DNA of 44,323 bases from Oscillospiraceae bacterium (GCA_017430455.1 JAFRMX010000021.1:1-44323); one strand, 5' to 3'; shown: positions 28,653-38,359, numbered from the stretch's first letter. Made by a program: numbers and translations. Notes: generated by a model not told the origin, from the sequence alone.

Positions 28653-29906
28653 TTATCCGACAAATCTCATACCGAAACCGTCTGCTGCCACATAGTTTGC
28701 GGAGAGCGATTCGATCCATTCCGAAACTGCTGTATTTGTCAGCTGTTCCTTTGCGATCGCGAGGCGGTCGATCGTCCCGTCACCGTCTGCATCAGAGGAA
28801 TTGTCGTTTCTGCTTTCGAAGACAACGACGTAATAGCCGTAATCCGTATTTTCGAGAACCTCGATATCGCCTTCCTTGCGGCCTTCTTCCATCAGCCAGG
28901 AACTATATGATGAACTGAGGGAAGAGCCCTGGGCATCCTCAGAATATGTGCAAACAGCCTGATCTTCCCCGTCTGCAGGGGTGATGACGGATGCAATGGC
29001 GGCATTGAGCCTTGCCTCTATACTGTCATTTTTGTTTTCGTCAGCCTCATATGCAGCGACTATCGCCTTGGCGCTGGCCTTTGCGGCGGTAAGAGTTTCT
29101 TCGGTCGCGGCAGAAGTCGTGTTCCCGTCCGCATCTGTGCTCTCTTCGGTCTCAGCCGCTATATAGTAGTAGGCATATGTGAAGAGATCTGAGCTCCCGT
29201 TAAGAGATGCATAGTAATCTTCGAGCTCGGCATCTGTATATTCGAGAGAATCACGGTAGAAGGTAATGGCTTTGTTTGCAAGCGCGGATTCGGTGTTTGC
29301 TTCTTCAACTGTGCCGAGAGTGACCATATCGCCATATGCTGCCTTGAGATATTTCTTTGCGTTTGCGTAGCCGTTTTCTTTGGCAGAAGTCTCAAGCTCT
29401 TCAAGTGAAGCGTTGAGGGTTTCAAGATCGGCCGCTTCGAGGGCTATACCGTTTTCGCCGGCATAGTCGCAGAGCGCTTTGAGCTGAGCCATTTCAGATT
29501 TGGCGGAGTCGAGGAAATAATCTCTCCAGGTATAGCCTTCCTCGCCTCCGGCATATTGCTGGCTGCCGAGACCTGATATGCCGTAGGTCGTATCGAGACC
29601 GAAGAGGCTTGCGTAGGAACCGTACATGGAATAGAAATTGTAGTACTGGTTTGCATAGTGGTATGTTACGTCGTCAGGGCCGTAGCTTTTATCACCGATC
29701 GTCAAAGCCGTTGTGGATCTGTAGAAGATGTTTGAGGAGAAGAATAAAATCGCAATGATCAGGATAACAACGCCGATGGTTCCCCATGTCCATCTGGTTT
29801 TGCTTTTCTTCTTTTTCTTTTCCTCTTCCTGGAGGGCCAGCATCTTTTTGTCGGTTCCGGCTGCCCTGTTTTCTGCTCTTAATTTCTTTTCGGTTGATGC
29901 GCTCAT
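28653..29906 (-). CDS. Membrane-anchored SurA/parvulin-like protein
   Basis: This 417-residue protein has a lysine-rich cytoplasmic N-terminus (EEEKKKKKSKTRW), one membrane helix (about residues 43-62, TIGVVILIIAILFFSSNIFY) and a large extracytoplasmic part. That part has a SurA-N-like helical region and a parvulin-like segment with FTYAYYYIAA and, near the end, GYYVVVFESR. The parvulin core is interrupted by a long low-complexity acidic/Ala insertion and lacks a clear active-site His pair, so catalysis is doubtful. An AAGGAAG site precedes the ATG. It lies 42 bp after prfB and is probably co-transcribed with it. Confidence 0.8.
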   Translation of the reverse strand: MSASTEKKLRAENRAAGTDKKMLALQEEEKKKKKSKTRWTWGTIGVVILIIAILFFSSNIFYRSTTALTIGDKSYGPDDVTYHYANQYYNFYSMYGSYASLFGLDTTYGISGLGSQQYAGGEEGYTWRDYFLDSAKSEMAQLKALCDYAGENGIALEAADLETLNASLEELETSAKENGYANAKKYLKAAYGDMVTLGTVEEANTESALANKAITFYRDSLEYTDAELEDYYASLNGSSDLFTYAYYYIAAETEESTDADGNTTSAATEETLTAAKASAKAIVAAYEADENKNDSIEARLNAAIASVITPADGEDQAVCTYSEDAQGSSLSSSYSSWLMEEGRKEGDIEVLENTDYGYYVVVFESRNDNSSDADGDGTIDRLAIAKEQLTNTAVSEWIESLSANYVAADGFGMRFVG

Positions 29907-29948
29907 ATCTTATAACTTCCTTAGAAATATATAGTTTTATATTAAGGT

Positions 29949-31064
29949 TTATTTGTCTTTCCCGGCAGCCTTCATCGCGAGATATGCGTTTATGAATCCG
30001 TCGAGATCCCCGTCCATAACATTGCCGATATTTCCGTTTTCAAAATCGGTCCTGTGGTCTTTGACAAGCTGGTAGGGCATAAACACGTATGATCTTATCT
30101 GGCTGCCCCATTCTATCTTCATCTGCACGCCTTTTATGTCAGAAATCTTTTCGAGATGCTCACGCTCTTTGATTTCTGCGAGGCGGGCTCTGAGCATTGC
30201 TTTGCAGTTTTCAAGATTCTGGAAATGGCTGCGCTCTACCTGACTGGAGACCACTATTCCTGTCGGAATATGCGTAAGTCTTACGGCAGAGGAGGTCTTG
30301 TTGACTTTCTGCCCGCCCGCACCGGAGGAGCGATAGACATCCATCTTGATATCCTCATCGCGAAGCTCGATCTCGCTGTCGTCCGAAATCTCAGGCATTA
30401 CCTCTAAGGCAGCAAAGGAGGTGTGACGTCTTCCTGCAGCATCGAAGGGGGAGATTCGGACAAGACGGTGTATTCCGTGCTCGGAGCGGAGAAAACCGTA
30501 GGCATTTTCGCCTTCGATCTTTATGGTAGCGCTTTTAATGCCGGCCTCATCTCCGTCGAGATAATCCATGACAGTGACTTTATAACCATGCCTGTCAGCC
30601 CACATATTGTACATGCGGTAAAGCATTGAAGCCCAGTCCTGAGCCTCTGTCCCGCCGGCTCCCGCATGGAAGGTGAGGATAGCGTTGTTTGAATCGTATT
30701 CACCGGTTAAAAGTGTGCTCAGCCTGGTAGAATCCATGGATTCGGAGAATTGTTTAAATTCCTCTTCGAGCTCCGGAAGCATGCTGTCGTCATTCTCTTC
30801 GATCGCCATTTCACACATCGTATAGAGATCATCCCAGGCAGAACAAAGCTTTTTGTAGTTGTCGGTCTTGCTTTTCAGGGATTTGAGGCGCATCTGGACT
30901 TTGCGTGAGTTTTCAACATCGTTCCAGAAGCCTTCCCGCTCGGAGGCAGCCTCCAGTTCTTCTATCTCTTTTTTGGCGGCCTCAAGATTCAGCGCCGCGC
31001 TCAGATCGTCCAGAGAAGGCTTAATATTGTTCAGTTTTACTTTATATTCTTCAAATTCAAGCAT
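29949..31064 (-). CDS. prfB: Peptide chain release factor 2, without programmed frameshift
   Basis: This 371-residue protein carries the stop-codon-reading SPF motif (VRISPFDAAGRR) and the catalytic GGQ in YRSSGAGGQKVNKTSSAVR. RF2 releases peptides at UAA and UGA. In many bacteria an in-frame UGA near codon 25 requires a +1 frameshift. Here the N-terminus through LDDLSAALNLEAAKKE is one continuous frame, so that autoregulation is absent. GGAG lies eight bases before the ATG. It is divergent from prs. Confidence 0.97.
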   Translation of the reverse strand: MLEFEEYKVKLNNIKPSLDDLSAALNLEAAKKEIEELEAASEREGFWNDVENSRKVQMRLKSLKSKTDNYKKLCSAWDDLYTMCEMAIEENDDSMLPELEEEFKQFSESMDSTRLSTLLTGEYDSNNAILTFHAGAGGTEAQDWASMLYRMYNMWADRHGYKVTVMDYLDGDEAGIKSATIKIEGENAYGFLRSEHGIHRLVRISPFDAAGRRHTSFAALEVMPEISDDSEIELRDEDIKMDVYRSSGAGGQKVNKTSSAVRLTHIPTGIVVSSQVERSHFQNLENCKAMLRARLAEIKEREHLEKISDIKGVQMKIEWGSQIRSYVFMPYQLVKDHRTDFENGNIGNVMDGDLDGFINAYLAMKAAGKDK

Positions 31065-31095
31065 CTTTTTGCTCCGAAATTATCATAGCCGCAGT

Positions 31096-31124
31096 ATTAT
31101 ACCGAAAAGCGGCGGAAAAGTAAA
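31096..31124 (-). promoter_or_regulatory. Promoter of prfB and downstream foldase
   Basis: On the minus strand, TTTACT (31119-31124), a 17-bp spacer and TATAAT (31096-31101) lie about 32 bases before the prfB start. Confidence 0.7.
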
Positions 31125-31131
31125 TAATCAA

Positions 31132-31160
31132 TTGAAAAAAGGAAGGTGTGCTATTATAAT
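31132..31160 (+). promoter_or_regulatory. Promoter of the prs-pth-glg operon
   Basis: TTGAAA (31132-31137), a 17-bp spacer and consensus TATAAT (31155-31160) lie 55 bp upstream of prs, back to back with the prfB promoter. It is the only clear promoter seen for the genes from prs to the PfkB kinase. Confidence 0.85.
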
Positions 31161-31215
31161 GAAAATGCACGATTGTGTGCTGAAGGGCATAATAAAAAAG
31201 AGGAGAAAATAATAA

Positions 31216-32178
31216 ATGCTTTCTCACGGAAAAGAAATCAAGGTCTTCGCAGGAAACTCCAACCCGGAACTCGCAGAGGGGATCTGCGCGCATCTTTACA
31301 AGACTCTCGGAGACGCGACCGTTTCCCAATTTTCCGACGGCGAATGCAGCATTTCGGTGCATGAACCGGTCAGAGGCAAGGATGTGTTCATAGTCCAGTC
31401 TACCTGTTCGCACGTAAACGACAATCTTATGGAACTTCTCATTATGATCGACGCGATGCGCAGAGCGTCAGCAGGGCGTATCACGGCGGTCATTCCGTAT
31501 TTCGGATATGCAAGACAGGACAGAAAAGCGAAATCAAGAGATCCGATCTCGGCGAAACTCGTAGCAAACCTTATAACAGCTGCCGGCGCGGACAGGGTCC
31601 TGACGATGGACCTGCACGCGGCACAGATCCAGGGCTTTTTCGATATCCCGGTCGATAATATGATGGGATCGTATATTTTTGCAAAACACTACATAAAACG
31701 CTTCGGCAAGGGAAATGACGATTATCTGGTCGTCTCCCCGGATGTCGGTTCGGTGGCAAGGGCGAGAGCGTTCTCCGTGAAGCTCGGGATCGGAATGGCT
31801 ATCGTCGACAAAAGGCGTGAAAGAGCAAACCAGAGCGAAGTTATGAATATAATCGGTTCGGTAGAAGGCAAGAAATGCATTTTGCTCGATGACATAGTAG
31901 ATACAGCAGGCTCTCTCACCGGAGCAGCAGCGGCAATAAAGAACGCCGGGGCAGAAGAAGTGTTTGCCTGTGCGACTCACGGAGTGCTCTCGGGCCCTGC
32001 CATACAGAGGATAAACGACAGCTGCATCAACGAATTGCTGCTTCTCGACACCATCCCCTATCCACAAGACAGGGAGAGATCCGAAAAGATCAGATACCTG
32101 ACAACAGCTCCGATCTTTGCGGACGCCATAAAGAAGATATACGAAGAAGAGTCGATCTCAACGCTTTTTGACGAATGA
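31216..32178 (+). CDS. prs: Ribose-phosphate pyrophosphokinase (PRPP synthetase)
   Basis: This 320-residue enzyme makes 5-phosphoribosyl 1-pyrophosphate from ribose 5-phosphate and ATP, feeding purine, pyrimidine, NAD, His and Trp synthesis. Visible motifs are VFAGNSNPELAEGI-like start, QDRKAKSRDPISAKL (ATP region), the DLHAAQIQGFFDIPVDN ribose-phosphate flag region, and the PRPP loop LLDDIVDTAGSL around D225-D226. AGGAG precedes the ATG. It is the first gene of a six-gene plus-strand run. Confidence 0.96.
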   Translation: MLSHGKEIKVFAGNSNPELAEGICAHLYKTLGDATVSQFSDGECSISVHEPVRGKDVFIVQSTCSHVNDNLMELLIMIDAMRRASAGRITAVIPYFGYARQDRKAKSRDPISAKLVANLITAAGADRVLTMDLHAAQIQGFFDIPVDNMMGSYIFAKHYIKRFGKGNDDYLVVSPDVGSVARARAFSVKLGIGMAIVDKRRERANQSEVMNIIGSVEGKKCILLDDIVDTAGSLTGAAAAIKNAGAEEVFACATHGVLSGPAIQRINDSCINELLLLDTIPYPQDRERSEKIRYLTTAPIFADAIKKIYEEESISTLFDE

Positions 32179-32192
32179 TATAACGGTATACG

Positions 32193-32798
32193 GTGAAGAT
32201 CGAGGCAGCAAAAGCGGGAAAGCCGGGCTGGATCATAGCATTTCTCGGCAATCCCGGAATAAAGTATTCCGGAACAAGGCATAACGCCGGCTTTATGGCA
32301 GGCGATGCCCTCGGGAAAATGCTTGGCGTCAGGATAACCAGGGCGGCTTTCAGGGCATTGACGGCAAAAACTGAGATAAACGGGGAAAAAGTCCTGCTGC
32401 TCAAGCCCCAGACCTATATGAACCTCTCCGGAGAATCGGTCGCAAAAGCGGCACGATATTACAAGGTGCCGGCCGAGCATATAATAGTGCTTTCGGATGA
32501 AATGCATCTTGCGCTCGGAAGCATAAGGGTGAGGACCAAAGGCTCTGCCGGCGGGCACAACGGACTGAAGAATATAATTGCTGAGCTCGGGACAGAGAAT
32601 TTTCCGAGAATACGTATCGGAGTCGGAGAACCTCCGAATCCCGAATATGATATGAAAGACTGGGCACTGACCGCTCTGAAAAACGCGGACGCCGAGCTTC
32701 TCGGTGCCGCTTCCGCCAGAGCGGCAGAGGCTGCGGTCTCTTATATTACCGAAGGCGCAGAAAAAACAATGAATAAATACAACGGAGGAAGCCAATGA
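32193..32798 (+). CDS. pth: Peptidyl-tRNA hydrolase
   Basis: This 201-residue protein frees tRNA from prematurely released peptidyl-tRNA. Conserved parts are [19 protein letters not shown] with catalytic H30, the [11 protein letters not shown] segment, and [12 protein letters not shown]. The start is a GTG at 32193, 15 bp after prs, with no evident ribosome site; about 12 residues precede the usual beginning of the fold ([10 protein letters not shown]). Translation coupling from prs is plausible. Its end overlaps glgC (ATGA). Confidence 0.95.
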   Translation: MKIEAAKAGKPGWIIAFLGNPGIKYSGTRHNAGFMAGDALGKMLGVRITRAAFRALTAKTEINGEKVLLLKPQTYMNLSGESVAKAARYYKVPAEHIIVLSDEMHLALGSIRVRTKGSAGGHNGLKNIIAELGTENFPRIRIGVGEPPNPEYDMKDWALTALKNADAELLGAASARAAEAAVSYITEGAEKTMNKYNGGSQ

Positions 32799-33976
32799 AA
32801 AAGAAATGCATAGCGATGCTCCTGGCCGGAGGTCAGGGCTCGAGGCTTTATGCACTGACCCAGGATGCAGCAAAACCGAGCGTGCCGTTTGGCGGAAAAT
32901 ACAGGATAATAGATTTTCCGCTTTCAAACTGTGCAAATTCCGGGATAGACACTGTCGGTGTTCTGACCCAGTATAAACCGCTCAGGCTGAACAGCTATAT
33001 AGGCACAGGCGAGCCTTGGGATCTTGACGTATCGGACGGAGGAGTCTATATTCTTCCGCCGTATCTGGGTGCCCACGAGCAGGGATCCTGGTTTGCAGGC
33101 ACGGCAAATGCCATTTACCAGAACATAGAGTTCATTGAATTGTATGATCCCGAAAACGTCCTGATACTTTCGGGAGATCACATCTACAAGATGGATTATG
33201 AAAAGATGCTGGATGCCCATACCGAAAACGGAGCAGCCTGCACAATTGCAGTCCAGCAGGTCTCCATGCAGGAAGCGACCAGAATGGGAATAATGAGCGT
33301 CGACGCTTCGGACAGGATCACGGAGTTTGAAGAGAAACCCAAGCAGCCGAAGAGCGACCTTGCTTCAATGGGCATTTATATCTTCAACTGGCAGAAACTA
33401 AAGCAGTATCTGATCGAAGATGAGAAGGACCCGGATTCGGCCAAGGATTTCGGAAAGAACATTATTCCGAAGATGCTCAAAGCCGGGGAGAGGATGTTCG
33501 CATACAGGTTTGAGGGCTACTGGAGAGACGTCGGTACTATTATCAGCCTTTGGGACGCCAACATGGATATGCTCTCCTCCGACAGAATAAACCTTTACGA
33601 CCCCTCATGGCCGATAAACAGCCGGAGCCAGACGCTTCCTCCCCACTATGCCGGCGAGGAAAGCGAGATCATCCACAGCATCGTAACAGAAGGCTGTGAG
33701 ATAGAAGGCAGGGTCGAAAACAGCATCCTGTCGCAGGGAGTAAAAATCGGCAAGGGCGCCAGGGTGCTCTACAGCGTACTGATGCCGGGCGCCGAGGTCG
33801 CTGACGGGGCAACAGTCGAGTACGCAATGCTGGGCGAGAACGTCAGGATAGGCGAAGGCGCAAAAGTCGGGAACGAACCGGACGGCAGTGAGGAATGGAC
33901 CGTTGCAACTGTAGGACCGGGCGCAAAGGTAGAAGCGGGGCAGGTCGTACCGGCCTCCGCAATGATCTACGCGTAA
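32795..33976 (+). CDS. glgC: Glucose-1-phosphate adenylyltransferase, catalytic subunit
   Basis: This 393-residue enzyme makes ADP-glucose for glycogen synthesis. The nucleotide-binding motif GGQGSRL (12-18) is intact, followed by [20 protein letters not shown] and [10 protein letters not shown]. The substrate-binding [16 protein letters not shown] and GYWRDVGTI stretches are present. The C-terminal part is a left-handed beta-helix with hexapeptide-like repeats ([20 protein letters not shown]). A ribosome site (GGAGG) lies inside the end of pth. GlgD follows 18 bp later, which suggests a GlgC-GlgD heterotetramer. Confidence 0.96.
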   Translation: MKKKCIAMLLAGGQGSRLYALTQDAAKPSVPFGGKYRIIDFPLSNCANSGIDTVGVLTQYKPLRLNSYIGTGEPWDLDVSDGGVYILPPYLGAHEQGSWFAGTANAIYQNIEFIELYDPENVLILSGDHIYKMDYEKMLDAHTENGAACTIAVQQVSMQEATRMGIMSVDASDRITEFEEKPKQPKSDLASMGIYIFNWQKLKQYLIEDEKDPDSAKDFGKNIIPKMLKAGERMFAYRFEGYWRDVGTIISLWDANMDMLSSDRINLYDPSWPINSRSQTLPPHYAGEESEIIHSIVTEGCEIEGRVENSILSQGVKIGKGARVLYSVLMPGAEVADGATVEYAMLGENVRIGEGAKVGNEPDGSEEWTVATVGPGAKVEAGQVVPASAMIYA

Positions 33977-33994
33977 AGATAGGGAGGTAAGAAA

Positions 33995-35110
33995 ATGGCT
34001 GATTATCACGGAATAATATTTGCATACTCCGCCGCTCCCGAAATGGGTGAGCTTGTCAGGGAGAGAACGAGCGCGTCCGTTCCGTTCTGTGCAAGGTACA
34101 GGCTGATAGATTTTTCGCTCTCTTCTCTTCGCAACGCCGGAATCAGAAATGCCGGTGTCATAATGCAGAGAGACTACCAGAGCTTAATGGATCACTGTGC
34201 CAGCGGCAAAGCATGGGATATGACAAGAAAGAACGGCGGACTTAAGCTTCTGCCGCCTTTCGGGCTTCCCGAGTATCACAGCGGCGATTATGTCGGGACT
34301 ATGGAAGCGTTGAACGCTGTCTCCACGTATATCGAAGATATCAAAGAAGACAATGTAATACTCATGCAGGGCAATCTCTGTGCCAATATAGACCTCGAAG
34401 CGGCAATAGCCTGCCATGAGCAGTCCGGAGCCGCCATCACCGCCATCTGTTCCCCGAAAGCGCAGGGCGGAGTCAGATACAGATACATACTCAATGAAGA
34501 CGGAAACAGCAGCAACAGGCTTCTTTTGAATCAGACGGAAAAAGGAGAAGGAATAGCATCGCTTGAGGCATACATCCTCTCCAAAGAGCTGCTGCTTTCC
34601 ATGATGAAAACCAAGCAGCAAACAAACGTATACAGGTTCCACGCGGAGGCGCTCTTTGAGTATCTGAATAACGGAGGAAAGCTTAACATCTATGTTCATA
34701 ACGGCTTTGCCGCCTTCATTACGACAAAAGGCGAGTATTTCAAGGCCGCGACGGATATACTGGCACCGGAAAACAGAAGATCCGTTTTTCCCGGAGACAG
34801 ACCTGTCCGCACTTCGGGGCTTGAAGGCGTTTCCTCCTATTACGGAGCAGAAGCAAAGAGCAGGAACTGTCTGGTCGCAGACAACTGCATCATCGAAGGG
34901 GAGATAGAAAACTGCATACTCCATTCCGGTGTCAGGATAGCCAAGGGCGCAAAACTCAAAAACTGCGTTCTCTTCAGAGGCACGGAAGTTGGGGAAAATT
35001 CGGAACTCGAGTGCGTTGTTGCAGATAAATTTGTAAAGTTTGCCCCCGGGACCGCTCTGAAAGGCAGCCCGAAGCTCCCGCTGGTAATACCGAAGGGCGC
35101 TGAAATATAA
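33995..35110 (+). CDS. glgD: GlgD, regulatory/non-catalytic subunit of ADP-glucose pyrophosphorylase
   Basis: This 371-residue paralogue of GlgC keeps the fold and beta-helix (IEGEIENCILHSGVRIAKGA) but has lost the catalytic loop: the GGxGxRL site is replaced by FAYSAAPEMGELVRERTSAS, and [11 protein letters not shown] becomes ASVPFCARYR. In Bacillota GlgD binds GlgC and raises activity of the complex. A GGGAGG ribosome site precedes the ATG. It lies between glgC and glgP, so synthesis and breakdown genes share one transcript. Confidence 0.93.
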   Translation: MADYHGIIFAYSAAPEMGELVRERTSASVPFCARYRLIDFSLSSLRNAGIRNAGVIMQRDYQSLMDHCASGKAWDMTRKNGGLKLLPPFGLPEYHSGDYVGTMEALNAVSTYIEDIKEDNVILMQGNLCANIDLEAAIACHEQSGAAITAICSPKAQGGVRYRYILNEDGNSSNRLLLNQTEKGEGIASLEAYILSKELLLSMMKTKQQTNVYRFHAEALFEYLNNGGKLNIYVHNGFAAFITTKGEYFKAATDILAPENRRSVFPGDRPVRTSGLEGVSSYYGAEAKSRNCLVADNCIIEGEIENCILHSGVRIAKGAKLKNCVLFRGTEVGENSELECVVADKFVKFAPGTALKGSPKLPLVIPKGAEI

Positions 35111-35129
35111 AGAAAGGATCAACAAAATA

Positions 35130-37535
35130 TTGACTGAACAAATTTCAAGAGACGAACTCAGGAGCGCGATAGAAGACAAACTGTGCGCGTATTTCGGAGT
35201 GACAAGCGAAAAAGCCACGGACGAACAGTTCTTCATGGCTTGCGCGATGGTGTTGCGCGAAGTAATGAGCAGAGTGATCGCAATAGATGAAGAGACTCAC
35301 CCGGCAGAAAAGGAAGTTCATTACCTTTCCATGGAATTTCTGATGGGCAGAAGCCTTATGAAAAACGCGTTTAACCTTGGGATCGGAGAGCAGCTCAAGG
35401 GAGCGATCGAAGATCTGGGCAGGAACGCGACAGACATTTTTGAATCGGAACCCGACGCGGGGCTCGGCAACGGAGGCCTCGGAAGACTTGCCGCCTGTTA
35501 TATGGACAGCATGTCCACTCTGGGGCTTGAAAGCACCGGATATTCCATATGCTACGAACTCGGGATATTCAAGCAGAAGTTTAAAGACGGGAAGCAGACC
35601 GAGGTCGCGGACAACTGGCGCGTAGCCGCTGAAAGCTGGCTTGTCCCGAGATATGACGAGGCGGTCGAAGTGCGTTTCGGCGGACAGATAGTGCCTTATT
35701 GGGACGAATACGGTTACTATCATGCCGAACACAAGGGCTATACCGCCGTTATGGCAGTTCCGAGAGATATGCTAATAGCCGGTTACGGAGGAAGCAAGAT
35801 AAATAAGCTCAGACTCTGGGATGCCAGGAGCGCCAACCAGCTTGACATGTATCTGTTCTCCGAGGGCAAATATGTCGAGAGCATGGAACAGAGAACAATG
35901 GCCGAGGTGATAACGAAAGTTCTCTACCCCGCTGACGAGCATATAGAAGGCAAGACGCTGAGGCTTAAACAGCAGTACTTTTTCGTCTCTGCAACTGCAC
36001 AGAACATAGTAAAGCGCCATATCGAAAAATGGGGAGATGTCAGGAATTTCTCCGAGCATCACGCCATTCAGATCAACGATACCCACCCCACTCTTATCAT
36101 TCCCGAACTGATGAGGATCTTCCTGGACGAGCACGGGATGCGCTGGGATGATGCCTGGGAGCAGGTGACGAAGGCGGTCGCGTATACGAATCACACCGTC
36201 ATGTCGGAAGCCCTTGAGAAATGGCCTCAGGAACTGGTGCAGTCGCTCCTGCCGAGGATCTGGGAGATCATGTGTGAGATCAATAAGAGATGGTGCAGCT
36301 ATCTTGTTTCCAAGTTCGGAAATACGGAAGCTGTCGGACGCAATATGATCATCAACGGCGGACAGGTCTACATGGCAAATATGTGTCTGGCTGCCTGCCA
36401 TACCGTCAACGGCGTTTCCAGGCTTCACGGCGACATATTAAAGCGCGACCTCTTCAGAGACATCTGTTCTCTCGAGCCGGAAAAGTTCACCTATGTAACA
36501 AACGGAATAGACCACAGAAGATGGCTCGCCCAGATAAATCCCGGCCTGAATTCTCTGGTATGCGAGCTGCTCGGAGGCAACAGCTATCTGACAAGACCGG
36601 AAGAGCTGGCAGGGCTTGCCGCTTTTGAAAACGACGAGAGCGTCCGGCAGAAAATGAATGCCATCAAATATGAGAACAAGCTGAGATTTGCCGAATTTGC
36701 AAAGAGAAACGACAACTTCTCATTGGACCCCTCTATGGTCATGGATGTGCAGATAAAGCGTCTGCATGAATACAAGAGACAGCTGCTCTGCGCGATGAGC
36801 ATAATCCGTCTGCAGCAGATCCTGCACGACGATCCGAACGCGGACTTCGTGCCGAGGACCTTCGTCTTCGGAGCCAAATCCGCAGCAGGCTACCGGACAG
36901 CCAAGAGAATAATAGAACTTCTGCTCTCGCTGGCAAAAGATGTAAACAACGATCCGCTCTGCAAAGGCAAACTCAGCGTATATTTTGTGGAAAACTACAG
37001 AGTATCGGCAGCCGAGGCGATGATACCCGGAGCACAGATATCCGAGCAGATCTCCACAGCCGGGAAAGAGGCCTCCGGAACCGGATGCATGAAGCTCATG
37101 ATGAACGGCGCCGTTACCATAGGCACGCTGGACGGGGCCAACGTCGAGATGTATGAGCTGCTTGGTGACGAGAATATGTTCCTCTTCGGACTCAGGACGG
37201 AAGAAATAGCGGTACTGAAGAACGCGGGATACAATCCTCAGGAATATGTAAGAAAAGACGGCGAGCTCAGAAGAGTCCTCGACCGCATGAGCGCGGGCTT
37301 CTCGGACGGAAAGAATTACTCCGATCTCGCGTCCATGCTCCTCTACGGCGGAGACAATTACATGCTGATAGCGGATTTCAGAAGCTATGTCAACTGCCAG
37401 ACAGCTCTCTACGAACGCATAAAGGACAGCTCCGAGACAGGAAGAATAGCGATAATGAATGTCGCGAAGAGCGGTATTTTCGCGGCTGACCGCGCGATAG
37501 GACAGTACAGGGACAATATATGGCATATAAAATAA
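35130..37535 (+). CDS. glgP: Glycogen/maltodextrin phosphorylase
   Basis: This 801-residue enzyme phosphorolyses alpha-1,4-glucans to glucose 1-phosphate. Recognisable stretches are YLSMEFLMGRSL, GLGNGGLGRLAACYMDS, QINDTHPTLIIPELMR, VTNGIDHRRWL and VQIKRLHEYKRQLL. The pyridoxal-phosphate lysine is K655 in ASGTGCMKLMMNGA; most family members have Asn and Phe where C653 and L656 stand. The start is a TTG at 35130 with AAAGGA about ten bases upstream; no ATG fits better. It is 19 bp after glgD and overlaps the kinase gene by 16 bp. Confidence 0.96.
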   Translation: MTEQISRDELRSAIEDKLCAYFGVTSEKATDEQFFMACAMVLREVMSRVIAIDEETHPAEKEVHYLSMEFLMGRSLMKNAFNLGIGEQLKGAIEDLGRNATDIFESEPDAGLGNGGLGRLAACYMDSMSTLGLESTGYSICYELGIFKQKFKDGKQTEVADNWRVAAESWLVPRYDEAVEVRFGGQIVPYWDEYGYYHAEHKGYTAVMAVPRDMLIAGYGGSKINKLRLWDARSANQLDMYLFSEGKYVESMEQRTMAEVITKVLYPADEHIEGKTLRLKQQYFFVSATAQNIVKRHIEKWGDVRNFSEHHAIQINDTHPTLIIPELMRIFLDEHGMRWDDAWEQVTKAVAYTNHTVMSEALEKWPQELVQSLLPRIWEIMCEINKRWCSYLVSKFGNTEAVGRNMIINGGQVYMANMCLAACHTVNGVSRLHGDILKRDLFRDICSLEPEKFTYVTNGIDHRRWLAQINPGLNSLVCELLGGNSYLTRPEELAGLAAFENDESVRQKMNAIKYENKLRFAEFAKRNDNFSLDPSMVMDVQIKRLHEYKRQLLCAMSIIRLQQILHDDPNADFVPRTFVFGAKSAAGYRTAKRIIELLLSLAKDVNNDPLCKGKLSVYFVENYRVSAAEAMIPGAQISEQISTAGKEASGTGCMKLMMNGAVTIGTLDGANVEMYELLGDENMFLFGLRTEEIAVLKNAGYNPQEYVRKDGELRRVLDRMSAGFSDGKNYSDLASMLLYGGDNYMLIADFRSYVNCQTALYERIKDSSETGRIAIMNVAKSGIFAADRAIGQYRDNIWHIK

Positions 37536-38359
37536 GCGTAATAGGCGGGATCAACCTTGATATCGGGGGAAGACCGTCCGAAAGCTTAAGGCTGAGGGAT
37601 TCCAATATAGGAACGATCTCGCGCAGCGCGGGAGGCGTCGGCTTCAACATAGCAAAAAACCTTGCCGAAAGAGGGACAACAGTTTCTTTGGTGAGCGCGC
37701 TTGGAGACGACTCGGACGGAGGAACGCTCATGCTGGCTGCCCGCGCGGCAGGCATCGATATTACGGACACTCTGGTAACAGGCAGCCTGCCGACATCGCG
37801 ATATCTGTATGTGACTGATGAAAACGGCGACATGTACACTGCCGTCAACGACATGCGGGTCACGGAGCTTATCACTCCGGAGTACCTGCGGGACAAGATG
37901 TCGGAGATCAACAGAAGTGACGCCCTCGTTGCAGACGCGAATCTCCGCCGCGATACGCTCGAATATATCGCGCAGAGAGCGAAAATACCGATATACGCGG
38001 ACTCTGTCTCTGTTGCCAAATGTCTTAAACTCAAAGGCCTTGCTTTGAGAGCTATAAAGCCTAATATGGCAGAGGCCGAAAAGCTGACGGGCAGAGACAC
38101 GCCGGAAGAAGCGGCAAAGGCCCTTCTCGAGAGCGGGGTAGGGAGAGTTTTCATCTCACTCGGAACAGACGGCATGTACGCGGCCGAGGTCGGGAATTCC
38201 TGCCGGGTTCCCTGCCCTGAGGTCGTCAGCGGCAACACAAACGGAGCGGGCGACGCCGCCATGGCGGCAATAATCCTCGCGGATCTCGACGGGAAGGACC
38301 TGGAGGAGACCGCGAGAGCCGCGGTCGAAGCTGCCGCGCAAACAGTCGCGCTGCAATAA
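37520..38359 (+). CDS. PfkB-family carbohydrate/nucleoside kinase
   Basis: This 279-residue protein has the ribokinase fold: an N-terminal GGINLDIGGRP, the GGVGFNIAKNLAERG di-glycine substrate motif, and the C-terminal anion-hole signature NTNGAGDAAMAA with the probable catalytic base D245. The N-terminal GGxNxDI pattern and GAGDAxMA ending resemble pseudouridine kinases (PsuK) more than fructokinases, but no psuG glycosidase gene is present, so substrate is left open. It overlaps glgP by 16 bp, implying coupled translation and perhaps a link to sugar release. It is the last gene before the composition change. Confidence 0.85.
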   Translation: MAYKISVIGGINLDIGGRPSESLRLRDSNIGTISRSAGGVGFNIAKNLAERGTTVSLVSALGDDSDGGTLMLAARAAGIDITDTLVTGSLPTSRYLYVTDENGDMYTAVNDMRVTELITPEYLRDKMSEINRSDALVADANLRRDTLEYIAQRAKIPIYADSVSVAKCLKLKGLALRAIKPNMAEAEKLTGRDTPEEAAKALLESGVGRVFISLGTDGMYAAEVGNSCRVPCPEVVSGNTNGAGDAAMAAIILADLDGKDLEETARAAVEAAAQTVALQ

